A stretch of DNA of 63,789 nucleotides, from contig CAWEQO010000016.1 in assembly GCA_963811225.1 (NCBI GenBank), positions 1 through 63,789 on the forward strand, written 5' to 3'. Source of the DNA: CAWEQO01 sp963811225 (lineage in GTDB: Bacteria > Chloroflexota > Anaerolineae > Anaerolineales > Anaerolineaceae). The position numbers and the translations under genes were made by a program. The notes below the pieces were generated by a model. It ran no database searches and had not been told where the DNA came from. It saw only the letters and a list, made by a program, of their open reading frames with translations. The first letter of the stretch is position 1. The number at the start of each line of letters is the position of its first letter. Shown one piece after another: positions 40,471 to 48,266 of this stretch.

Positions 40471-42018
40471 GTGTCCGCACAAAAATCTCTCCCAATAAGC
40501 GAAAAACGGATTGAAGAAGTTCAAATGGTTGGCATTGTTAAGCGCTTCCCAGGCGTATTAGCGAATGACCATGTCGATTTCAACGTTCGTGCGGGAGAAA
40601 TCCACGCTTTGTTGGGCGAAAACGGCGCGGGGAAAAGCACGCTCGTGCGCCAGCTGTATGGGCTGTACCGCCCGGACGAGGGGCAAATCCTGGTAAACGG
40701 CGAAGAATGCCAGTTCCGCTCGCCGCTCAACTCCATTAACAGCGGAATCGGCATGATCCACCAGCACTTCATGCTCGTGCCGTCTTTGACGGTGACTGAG
40801 AATGTGGCGCTGGGGCTGAAATCCTCGCGCGGGTTCATGCTAGATTTACAGAAGGTGGAAAAGCGGATCAATGAACTGAGTGAGCAGTACGGCTTGAAGG
40901 TCGATCCGCGGGCGCAGGTCTGGCAGCTGGCGGTGGGCGAGCAGCAGCGGGTGGAGATCCTGAAGGCCCTGTACCGGGGTGCGGATTTGCTGATCCTGGA
41001 CGAGCCCACGGCGGTTTTGACGCCCCAAGAAGTGGACGACCTGTTCAAGACCTTCCGGCAGATGGCCAGCGTTGGGCACGCGCTGATCTTCATCTCCCAT
41101 AAGCTGCACGAAGTGCTATCGATCAGCAACCGGGTCACGGTGCTGCGCGATGGGCGCGTGGTGGGAGAATGCCAGACCGAAGGCTCGACCAGGGCCGGGC
41201 TGGCGCAGATGATGGTCGGCCGTCCGGTGATCTTGCAATACCAGCGGGCGCCGCTGGTGCCGGCCAAAGCCTGCCTGGAAATCCGGGATATGTACACCCG
41301 CGGCGACAAGGGCGGTGACGCTCTGAACGGCGTTTCACTGACCCTGCAAGGTGGGGAGATCTTGGGGCTGGCGGGCGTCTCGGGCAACGGGCAGCGCGAG
41401 TTGGCCGAGTGTCTGGCCGGGCTGCGGCCGATCCGCCAGGGGCATGTCTTTATCAACGGCAAGGACATCAGCCACATGTCGCCACGCGAGCGGATTAGCG
41501 TGGGGCAGTCCTATATTCCGGAAGAGCGCATGCGCGAGGGCGCCATCAAGGACTTCAGCGTGGCGGACAATTTTGTGCTGGAAGACCATGGCAAACCGCC
41601 CTACTCACGCGGCATCTTCCTCGATAAGAAAGCCATTGAAGAACGGACCAGGGAAATGGTCTCGGCCTATAATGTGAAAACGCCGAGTATCGAGACACCC
41701 ATCAAGAACCTCTCGGGCGGGAACATTCAGAAGTTGATCCTGGCGCGAGAGCTGTCTCGCAACCCGAAGGTATTGATCGCCGCACAACCAACCCGGGGTG
41801 TTGATATTGGCGCAAGCGAGTACATTCACCTGCGCCTGCTGGAGCAGCGCCAGGCCGGCATGGCCATTTTGCTGATCTCCGAAGACCTGGATGAAATTCG
41901 GGCGCTGTCGGATCGCATCGCCGTCATTTATGAGGGCAAGATCATCGGCGTGGTGGACAACTCCTCAACAACTCTGGAGGAGTTAGGGTTAATGATGGCG
42001 GGTGTCCGCCAGGAATGA
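40471..42018 (+). CDS. Nucleoside-type ABC transporter ATPase with two nucleotide-binding domains
   Basis: A 515-residue ATPase with two fused domains, as in RbsA/YufO. Domain 1 (about 15-245) has Walker A GENGAGKSTLV, signature AVGEQQRVEILKAL and Walker B LLILDEPTAVLT. Domain 2 (about 270-510) has a degenerate Walker A GVSGNGQRELAE and signature LSGGNIQKLILARELS with Walker B VLIAAQPTRGVD. The start is GTG at 40471 with AAGGA ten bases upstream. It energises the two permeases at 37178-39216. It is separated from the binding protein gene by the palindrome at 40391. Confidence 0.92.
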   Translation: MSAQKSLPISEKRIEEVQMVGIVKRFPGVLANDHVDFNVRAGEIHALLGENGAGKSTLVRQLYGLYRPDEGQILVNGEECQFRSPLNSINSGIGMIHQHFMLVPSLTVTENVALGLKSSRGFMLDLQKVEKRINELSEQYGLKVDPRAQVWQLAVGEQQRVEILKALYRGADLLILDEPTAVLTPQEVDDLFKTFRQMASVGHALIFISHKLHEVLSISNRVTVLRDGRVVGECQTEGSTRAGLAQMMVGRPVILQYQRAPLVPAKACLEIRDMYTRGDKGGDALNGVSLTLQGGEILGLAGVSGNGQRELAECLAGLRPIRQGHVFINGKDISHMSPRERISVGQSYIPEERMREGAIKDFSVADNFVLEDHGKPPYSRGIFLDKKAIEERTREMVSAYNVKTPSIETPIKNLSGGNIQKLILARELSRNPKVLIAAQPTRGVDIGASEYIHLRLLEQRQAGMAILLISEDLDEIRALSDRIAVIYEGKIIGVVDNSSTTLEELGLMMAGVRQE

Positions 42019-42030
42019 TCGAAACGCACC

Positions 42031-42060
42031 TTCCTGAGCGCTTGCCAAATGCGTTATAAT
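42031..42060 (+). promoter_or_regulatory. Candidate promoter of the xanthine-dehydrogenase genes
   Basis: TTCCTG (42031-42036), an 18-base spacer and a perfect TATAAT (42055-42060). The leader would be about 100 bases. In it, CGGTGG (about 42080) can pair with CCACCG (42157-42162) right behind the AGGAG before the ATG. I see no known riboswitch there. Confidence 0.5.
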
Positions 42061-42168
42061 TAAATTTAATCTCAAAATCGGTGGTCGGCCGGACATCATT
42101 CCTGCCGGCGTCGGGATCAAAAACCCGTCGAAAAGTGCCACCCTTCTAAAAAGGAGCCCACCGATCTT

Positions 42169-43056
42169 ATGAGCATTTGTTCCAATTACCTCGTTGTAAA
42201 ATCAATTGAAGAAGGTTTGCATGCCCTGGCATCCACTCCTGGTCCGGCGCGCCCGATCGCGGGCGGGACTGATCTGCTGCTGGAGATCCAGCAGGGTCGT
42301 CAAGCGCCCATCCATACTCTGGTCGATGTTTCCCAAATTCCCGAGCTCAACGTGCTCGAGCTGCGCGGCGATCATCTGTTCATCGGCGCAGCCGTGCCGG
42401 TGCGGGTCGTAGCCCAGTCGCCGCTGGTCCTGGAGCACGCCCTGGCGGTATCTGAGGCGTGTGAGCTGATCGGTGGGCCGCAGGTGCGCAACAGCGCTAC
42501 GCTGGGCGGGAATGTGGCCCACGCGCTGCCTGCCGCCGACGGCATGATTGGGTTGTGCGCCATGGACGCCAGGGTGCAGGTGGTCAGCAAGCAGGGTTTG
42601 CGGCTGGAGCCGATCCTGAGCCTGTTCAAGGGGCCCGGGATTTCGGCGCTGGAGTTGGACCGGGAGTTTATCGTCGGCTTCGAGCTGCCGCTGCGCCAGC
42701 CCGGGCAGGCATCGGCCTTCAGCCGGTTCATGCGGCCGCAGGGTGTGGCGCTGCCGATCCTTAATTCTGCCGTGTGGCTGCAGCGCGAAGGGGACTGTAT
42801 CCAGGATATCCGGGTGGTGATTGGACCCTCGGGTCCCGTCCCGCAGCGGATTATCGAGCTGGAGCAGGCCTGTATGGGCGCCCCGTTCGATGCGGCGCTG
42901 AAGGAGAAACTGCGGGGAGCGATTCGCCCCAGCGTGCGTTTCCGCAGCAGCGCGCAGCGCGCCAGCGCCGAATATCGCTATCAGTTAAGTGAAGTTCTAT
43001 TGGAAACCGTTATCGGTACGGCCTGGCAGCGCGCCGGGCAATTGGAGGTGGCATGA
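42169..43056 (+). CDS. FAD-binding subunit of a xanthine-dehydrogenase-family molybdoenzyme
   Basis: A 295-residue CoxM-type FAD subunit. The FAD-binding motifs are RPIAGGTDLLLEIQQG near the N-terminus and GGPQVRNSATLGGNVAHALPAADG in the middle (the usual IG-xQ-RN-xT-xGGN pattern). The C-terminal CO dehydrogenase flavoprotein domain follows. It transfers electrons from the iron-sulfur clusters to an acceptor. The stop overlaps the start of the next gene (ATGA). With the nucleoside transporter upstream, purine hydroxylation is the best guess. Confidence 0.9.
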   Translation: MSICSNYLVVKSIEEGLHALASTPGPARPIAGGTDLLLEIQQGRQAPIHTLVDVSQIPELNVLELRGDHLFIGAAVPVRVVAQSPLVLEHALAVSEACELIGGPQVRNSATLGGNVAHALPAADGMIGLCAMDARVQVVSKQGLRLEPILSLFKGPGISALELDREFIVGFELPLRQPGQASAFSRFMRPQGVALPILNSAVWLQREGDCIQDIRVVIGPSGPVPQRIIELEQACMGAPFDAALKEKLRGAIRPSVRFRSSAQRASAEYRYQLSEVLLETVIGTAWQRAGQLEVA

Positions 43057-45866
43057 ACGAACAAGAGATTCAATTCAATGTCAATGGGAAAGACGTTCGG
43101 GTAGGGGTCGCCCCTGGCGAAATGCTGGCGGATGTGCTGCGCTACAAGCTTGGTTTGACCGGCACCAAAATCGCCTGCAACGAATCCGAATGCGGCTCTT
43201 GCACGGTCCTGCTCGATCATGAGCCGGTACTTTCGTGCAATTATCCGGCGGCCAAGGCGGATGGAAAGCACGTCTTGACCGTAGAAGGGCTGAGCACACA
43301 GACGCCCCGCTCGAACGGGTCGGCGCCGAAGCTGCACCCGCTGCAAGAAGCCTTTATCCAGTACGGGGCGGTGCAGTGCGGCTTCTGCATCCCAGGTCAG
43401 TTGATGACGTCTTATGCTTTGCTGTGTAAGAACCCGGACCCCAGCGAGGACGAGATCAAGGCGGCTTTGAAGGACACCTTGTGCCGCTGCGCAGGTTATC
43501 CGACCATCCTCAAGTCGATCCAAGAGGCGGCGCGAGTGATGCGGACGGGCGATGCGGTCCGGCCGATTGATGTCGAACCGTCTGGCAGCTCGAAGAAGGC
43601 AGTCGGAACGGTGCGCCCTCGGGCGGACGGCGAAGCCAAGGTTACCGGCACGGCCATCTACACCGACGACCTGCAGTTCGAGGGCATGCTGCACGCTCGT
43701 GTCAAGCGCGCCATGGTGCCGTCCGCCATCGTACGCAAGATCGACACGAGCGCGGCCAAAGCCCTGACGGGTGTGGCTGCGGTGCTGACCGCCGAGGACA
43801 TCCCCGGCGAGCACCTGCACGGCCTGATCATTGCCGATTGGCCCAGCCTGGTCGGTGTTGGCGAGAGGGTGCGCACGGTGGGCGACGCGGTTGCGATTGT
43901 GGCGGCGGAGACGCGCGAGATCGCCACGCAGGCGCTGAACCTGATCGAGGTGGAGTTCGAACCGCTGCCGGTGGTCAGTGACCCGGTCCAGGCGCACCTG
44001 CCGGACGCACCGCAGATCCACGATAAGGGCAACCTGCTCAAACATATCAAGGTGCGAAAAGGCGATGTGGAGCAGGGATTTTCTGAGGCGGATGTAATCC
44101 TGGAGCACACTTTCCACACGCCCTTCCACGACCACGCCTTCATGGAACCGGAGTGCAGCATTGCCCGCCTGACCCCCGAGGGTCGCATGGAGGTTTACGT
44201 CGGTTCACAGATCCCCTATCAGGATCGCGAGCAGGTCGCCAGGATCCTCGGCCTGCCGGAAGACAAAGTGCACATTATCGGGCAGCTGATCGGCGGCGGA
44301 TTTGGCGGCAAAGAGGACGTCGCCGGGCAGGCCCATGCGGCGCTGCTGGCACAGACCACCGGACGACCGGTGAAGCTTCTGTATGACCGTCACGAGAGCT
44401 TGATCGCACATCCCAAACGCCACGCGACCCAGATCCGGGTCAAGATTGGCGCAAAGCGCGACGGCCGCCTGACGGCGGTCGAGTCGGAGCTGTACGGGGA
44501 TGGCGGCGCATATGCCTCGCTCAGTGAGAAGGTCATGACCCGGGCGACCACCCATTCCTCGGGGCCTTACGAAGCGCCGCACGTCAAAGCCGATTGCTAC
44601 GCCATGTACACCAACAATCCCCCGGCGGGCGCATTCCGCGGCTTTGGGGTGATGCAGTCGGCCTTCGCGGTCGAGAGCGTGATGGACATGCTGGCGGAAG
44701 AACTGGACATCGATCCGATCGAGCTGCGCCGGATGAACGCTTTGCGGGTGGGCAGCATCACGAACACCGGTCAGGCGCTGCGCAACAGCGTGGGCTTGCT
44801 GGAGTGTATTGAAAAAGTCACTGCGGAGATTGCATGCCTGGGCTATGACCAGCCGTTTGTCAGCCGCCCGGTCGAGGGCGCACCACACCTGCGCCGGTCT
44901 TGGGGCATCGCAGTGGCCTACAAGAACACCGGTTTGGGCGGCGGCGCGCCGGACAAAGCCGGGGCCGAGGTGGAGCTGTATCGGGATGGACACTTCGAGG
45001 TGCGCACCTCTTCCGCTGAATTGGGCCAGGGGCTGCCGACCGTGCTTCAGTTGATTGCAGCCGAGGAACTGGGCATGAAACCGGAGCAAGTGCATGTTCT
45101 GCTCTCGGACACCGATCTGACACCCGACGGCGGCCCAACCACGGCTTCACGCCAGACGTTCGTCTCCGGCAATGCCGTGCGGCAGACCGCCCAGGCCCTG
45201 CGTGAGATGATCACCAGCGAGCTGGCAGAGCAGTACGACGTGCGCCCGGACAAGATCCACTACGTGGAGGGCCTGGCCCAGGTGGGCGAGTTAACCGTCA
45301 GCATGGGCGAAGTGGCTGAGAAGATGATCGCCGGCGGGCGCAAACCGCTTGCCAGTTCGGTCTATTGGGCGCCGGAGACCAAGCCGCTCGGCCAGGGCGG
45401 AGATATGCACTTCGCATTCTCGTTCGCAGCCCAGGCAGCCGAGGTGGAAGTCAACATGCTGACCGGCGAAGTGACCGTGCTGCGCTTGATTTCGGCCAAC
45501 GACGTAGGCTTTGCGGTGAACCCGCTTGGTTTACGGGGCCAGATCGAGGGTGGGGCCATGATGGGTATCGGACACGCCCTAACCGAGAACTTCATCGTCA
45601 AAGACGGCAAGGTGATCACCGACCGGCTGGCTCGCTACCGCATGCCCTCGATCACCCTGACACCGAAGATCACGTCGATTGTGGTCGAGCATCCCGTGCC
45701 GGAGGGTCCGCATGGCGCTAAAGGTGTGGGCGAGATTGTGTTGATCCCAACCGCGCCGGCGATTACAAACGCCATATACAACGCCGCCGGCGTGCGCCTG
45801 TACAGCCTGCCGGTGGATCAGGAAGTGGTCTTGCAAGGCATTCGAGCGAAGCAGGTTCCGGTGTAA
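43053..45866 (+). CDS. Xanthine-dehydrogenase-family protein: 2Fe-2S domain fused to the molybdopterin subunit
   Basis: A 937-residue fusion. Residues 1-160 are the CoxS-type iron-sulfur domain: GTKIACNESECGSCTVLLD binds the plant-type cluster, QCGFCIPGQ and DTLCRCAGYPTI the second cluster. The rest is the molybdopterin subunit with GGGFGGKED, PAGAFRGFGVMQ, AELGQGLPTVLQLIAAEELG and, near the end, HGAKGVGEIV, whose Glu is the general base of this family. With the FAD subunit it forms a complete hydroxylase. Hypoxanthine/xanthine is favoured by context; other aza-heterocycles such as nicotinate cannot be excluded. The fusion order (FeS-Mo with separate FAD subunit) is found in some anaerobe xanthine dehydrogenases. 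Confidence 0.92.
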   Translation: MNEQEIQFNVNGKDVRVGVAPGEMLADVLRYKLGLTGTKIACNESECGSCTVLLDHEPVLSCNYPAAKADGKHVLTVEGLSTQTPRSNGSAPKLHPLQEAFIQYGAVQCGFCIPGQLMTSYALLCKNPDPSEDEIKAALKDTLCRCAGYPTILKSIQEAARVMRTGDAVRPIDVEPSGSSKKAVGTVRPRADGEAKVTGTAIYTDDLQFEGMLHARVKRAMVPSAIVRKIDTSAAKALTGVAAVLTAEDIPGEHLHGLIIADWPSLVGVGERVRTVGDAVAIVAAETREIATQALNLIEVEFEPLPVVSDPVQAHLPDAPQIHDKGNLLKHIKVRKGDVEQGFSEADVILEHTFHTPFHDHAFMEPECSIARLTPEGRMEVYVGSQIPYQDREQVARILGLPEDKVHIIGQLIGGGFGGKEDVAGQAHAALLAQTTGRPVKLLYDRHESLIAHPKRHATQIRVKIGAKRDGRLTAVESELYGDGGAYASLSEKVMTRATTHSSGPYEAPHVKADCYAMYTNNPPAGAFRGFGVMQSAFAVESVMDMLAEELDIDPIELRRMNALRVGSITNTGQALRNSVGLLECIEKVTAEIACLGYDQPFVSRPVEGAPHLRRSWGIAVAYKNTGLGGGAPDKAGAEVELYRDGHFEVRTSSAELGQGLPTVLQLIAAEELGMKPEQVHVLLSDTDLTPDGGPTTASRQTFVSGNAVRQTAQALREMITSELAEQYDVRPDKIHYVEGLAQVGELTVSMGEVAEKMIAGGRKPLASSVYWAPETKPLGQGGDMHFAFSFAAQAAEVEVNMLTGEVTVLRLISANDVGFAVNPLGLRGQIEGGAMMGIGHALTENFIVKDGKVITDRLARYRMPSITLTPKITSIVVEHPVPEGPHGAKGVGEIVLIPTAPAITNAIYNAAGVRLYSLPVDQEVVLQGIRAKQVPV

Positions 45867-45891
45867 AAAGCTGTTCTAACAGGAAGAGAAG

Positions 45892-45961
45892 AAAAAGATA
45901 GGAATAGAAAGCCCCTCATGCCAGAATAGAATCATGAGGGGCTTTCTATACCTATCTTTTT
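45892..45961. terminator. Long bidirectional terminator, 29-bp stem with one mismatch
   Basis: Arms 45892-45920 and 45933-45961 pair at 28 of 29 positions around a 12-nt loop. A5 starts the left arm and T5 ends the right arm. It separates the xanthine-dehydrogenase genes from the convergent DUF1254/DUF1214 pair. Confidence 0.9.
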
Positions 45962-46034
45962 CTTTGGTTTCAGTCCAATGCGTCCCGCCCTCTGTTTATT
46001 GAACAGAATGACGCAGCAGCAGGGTAGTCGAGTG

Positions 46035-46634
46035 CTACTGCCTGGGCTGCCGGGCGCTTAGCGGTGTAAGCTGTATTTGCTTAGAAAGAGCATAGGCAGC
46101 CGGCAGGTCGCTGTCGCTTTCGACGAGCGTGCGGCCGGCAACGATCACGGAGTTGTTCGGTGAGAATATCTGCTTCATGCTGCCCGGCACCTGTCCATTC
46201 CAACCTGGCCCCGTAATGAGATAGTCCCCCGCCTGTGTGCCGGTGGTACGCGTGCCGACGTAAGCAAAAACAGTATTTTTCGAAGGGTCGGTGAACTGAA
46301 CACTGTAGTAGCGATCGTTCATATCGGGTACGTGCAAGACCAACGGCCCTTGACGTAAATCCAGCCAGCCGGCGGTCAAGAGCGTGTCACGGTTCACCCC
46401 CACGGTCAGGGGATTCGAGCTTGAGTGGGCTTGCGCAGCCAGGGGTTCCGCAAAGAGTCTTTGGGGCTGGGTATAAAGTGTATTGATTGGGATGGGACCG
46501 TCGCCGAACCCTTTCGTGAGCAGCGCCCGCTTGTATGCGGAGAGCATCAAGCGCGGCCAGAGGTAGATCACCACGAGCCACACCACGACTACCACCGCAC
46601 CGAAGATCAGTAAATTCTGGTTGTTCATATCCAT
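46035..46634 (-). CDS. DUF1254-domain membrane-anchored protein
   Basis: A 199-residue protein with an N-terminal membrane helix (LLIFGAVVVVVWLVVIYLW) followed by a DUF1254 domain: VGVNRDTLLTAGWLDLRQGP, LHVPDMNDRYYSVQFTDPSK and GDYLITGPGWNGQVPG. In many bacteria DUF1254 and DUF1214 are parts of one protein of about 450 residues; here they are two adjacent genes. The ATG at 46634 overlaps the stop of the DUF1214 gene (TGATG). No enzyme activity is established to my knowledge. Confidence 0.82.
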   Translation of the reverse strand: MDMNNQNLLIFGAVVVVVWLVVIYLWPRLMLSAYKRALLTKGFGDGPIPINTLYTQPQRLFAEPLAAQAHSSSNPLTVGVNRDTLLTAGWLDLRQGPLVLHVPDMNDRYYSVQFTDPSKNTVFAYVGTRTTGTQAGDYLITGPGWNGQVPGSMKQIFSPNNSVIVAGRTLVESDSDLPAAYALSKQIQLTPLSARQPRQ

Positions 46635-47296
46635 CAACTCACTTCGACCACCGGTGGGACGGTGTACTTGCCTTCGAGGACGGGCTTGCCGGGGATGCAG
46701 ATGCGCAGCCAGAGGATGAAATTACCCAAAGGCGCGGGCAGCCAGTTGGACTCGTGACCTGCCGGAGCCGCCTTTTGAATGTATACGTCGACCGAGCCAT
46801 CAGGGTTTTGGGCCAGGCCGGTACGATCGCTGATGCTGTAGCGGTTGAGCGGATTCGCCACAAAGTGATTCTCCGCATCCCCCATCGTAATTGACCAGAA
46901 GGCTTTGTTCGGTGGGAGTCCTCCGGGCGGGAAGTGCATGACGTAGTCGTGCGCTCCGGAGAGCGTATGGCCGTCTGAGTCTGAATTCGTCCACCAGTAC
47001 ATCGCCTCCTGCGGCAGGTTCACCGGGCCGGGAAAAAGCTGGGCTTGCGCGGCGCGCAAGAACATGCCGTTGCCGGGCTCACCCAACCCATACATGGTGA
47101 TCCAGCCATTGACCTTTTTGGCCTTGATTAGAGCATATACCTGGGCCGAAACAAACGCCAGCCCGAAGCCGATCAGGGCGCCCTGAATGATGGCATTCCG
47201 CAAAATCATTCTTTGGGGGAAGAGGGCGGTGCGGACGATGAAATATACGCATATCGCGCCGATAAGGATTGCAAGATAAGAGTAGCGTTTGCTCAC
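46634..47296 (-). CDS. DUF1214-domain membrane protein
   Basis: A 220-residue protein with two N-terminal hydrophobic segments (YLAILIGAICVYFIVRTALF and AIIQGALIGFGLAFVSAQVY) and a DUF1214 domain: AMYWWTNSDSDGHTLSGAHD, KAFWSITMGDAENHFVANPL, NRYSISDRTGL, DGSVDVYIQ, SNWLPAPLGNFILWLRI. It is the partner of the DUF1254 protein just downstream. Start is GTG at 47296 with AGGA seven bases upstream. The C-terminal beta-sandwich is complete. Confidence 0.83.
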   Translation of the reverse strand: MSKRYSYLAILIGAICVYFIVRTALFPQRMILRNAIIQGALIGFGLAFVSAQVYALIKAKKVNGWITMYGLGEPGNGMFLRAAQAQLFPGPVNLPQEAMYWWTNSDSDGHTLSGAHDYVMHFPPGGLPPNKAFWSITMGDAENHFVANPLNRYSISDRTGLAQNPDGSVDVYIQKAAPAGHESNWLPAPLGNFILWLRICIPGKPVLEGKYTVPPVVEVS

Positions 47297-47342
47297 AGCT
47301 TTATCCTATCACTTTTAGCGTAGTAATGTTAGCTGCCGAATG

Positions 47343-47381
47343 AAAAGGACTACTTCGATTGATTGTCGAAGTAGTCCTTTT
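47343..47381. terminator. Bidirectional terminator behind tRNA-Asp
   Basis: Arms 47343-47358 and 47366-47381 are perfectly complementary over 16 bp around TTGATTG, with A4 and T4 at the outer ends. A smaller hairpin, CTGCGG-GGTT-CCGCAG (47434-47449), lies between it and the tRNA and may help 3' processing. The stretch 47297-47635 holds only these hairpins, the tRNA and its promoter. Confidence 0.8.
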
Positions 47382-47459
47382 GAGAGGGAATTCAATCGCA
47401 GCTTTTCAACCTGCTCTTGCGTTTCTCCCCTTCCTGCGGGGTTCCGCAGTCTGAACCTG

Positions 47460-47533
47460 CGGGAGCGACGGGATTTGAACCCGCGGTCTCGGCCTTGACA
47501 GGGCCGCATGTTAAGCCACTACACCACGCCCCC
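47460..47533 (-). tRNA. tRNA-Asp (anticodon GTC)
   Basis: A 74-base cloverleaf on the minus strand. Acceptor GGGGGCG pairs with CGCTCCC (one G-U), D-stem GTGT/ATGC, anticodon stem CGGCC/GGCCG with loop CTGTCAA (anticodon GTC), T-arm GCGGG-TTCAAAT-CCCGT, discriminator G. The CCA end is not encoded. Confidence 0.95.
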
Positions 47534-47544
47534 GAACGAGTGAT

Positions 47545-47573
47545 AGTTTACCATGGACCCTATGCTTCGTCAA
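47545..47573 (-). promoter_or_regulatory. Promoter of tRNA-Asp
   Basis: On the minus strand TTGACG (47568-47573), a 17-base spacer and TAAACT (47545-47550), with the predicted start four to six bases before the tRNA. Confidence 0.7.
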
Positions 47574-47635
47574 GGATTTTTTGGCGATTTGGTAATAAGA
47601 ATCTTGCTAAGAAGTAAGCCTTTTTTGTTAGGACA

Positions 47636-48088
47636 CTACGACTTAAAAATCCAGGGGTCGTTTGCGCGCTGCCACTCGACCAGCTCGTCCGGCTGGAACC
47701 ACAGCTCGATCTCCTGGCGGGCGGTCTCTGGGCCGTCAGAGGCGTGTGTGAGGTTGCGTTCGACCTCCAGGGCAAAATCGTGGCGGATGGTGCCTGGAGC
47801 GGCCTCCAGGGGCCGTGTGGCGCCCATTGTCTGGCGCACGGCGGCAATTGCGCCTGATCCTTCCCAAACCATTGCCATGACCGGGCCTGAGGTGATGTAC
47901 TGGATGAGGCCTTCATAAAAGGGTTTGCCTTTGTGGACGGCGTAGTGTTCTTCGGCCAGCGACTGGCCGACCTGCATGAACTTGGCGGCGGCCAGTTTCA
48001 GGCCGCGCTGTTCCAGGCGCTGGATCACCTCTCCGACCAGCCCGCGCTGGACGCCGTCCGGTTTGACCATAACGAATGTTCTTTCCAA
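47636..48088 (-). CDS. ndk: Nucleoside diphosphate kinase
   Basis: A 150-residue Ndk, the usual length. It transfers the terminal phosphate of NTPs to NDPs through a phospho-His intermediate. Motifs: MVKPDGVQRGLVGEVIQRLE at the start, HYAVHKGKPFYEGLIQYITS, VMAMVWEGSGAI, and RNLTHASDG with the catalytic His (the common form is NVIHGSDS, so Thr and Ala are minor changes). GGAGG precedes the ATG. It is a single gene between tRNA-Asp and the terminator at 48214. Confidence 0.96.
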   Translation of the reverse strand: MERTFVMVKPDGVQRGLVGEVIQRLEQRGLKLAAAKFMQVGQSLAEEHYAVHKGKPFYEGLIQYITSGPVMAMVWEGSGAIAAVRQTMGATRPLEAAPGTIRHDFALEVERNLTHASDGPETARQEIELWFQPDELVEWQRANDPWIFKS

Positions 48089-48213
48089 GGTTTCCTCCCC
48101 AAGGTTAAATTAAGTTCGTCTTATTTTAACGCATATTTACAGGCAAAGGATGATGCCAGGTGGAACGCACTAGCCATTGGTACCACCCCTTTCCCTGATA
48201 TAACAAGAATAAA

Positions 48214-48249
48214 AGAGCGGGCATGGTTGATAACCACCATGCCCGCTCT
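48214..48249. terminator. Intrinsic terminator of the TPR-protein gene
   Basis: Arms 48214-48227 and 48236-48249 are perfectly complementary over 14 bp around an 8-nt loop. It follows the stop of the large TPR gene (minus strand) by 18 bases; on that strand the stem is followed by TTTTATTCTTG. Confidence 0.8.
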
Positions 48250-48266
48250 CATGTCCATCATTTTCT

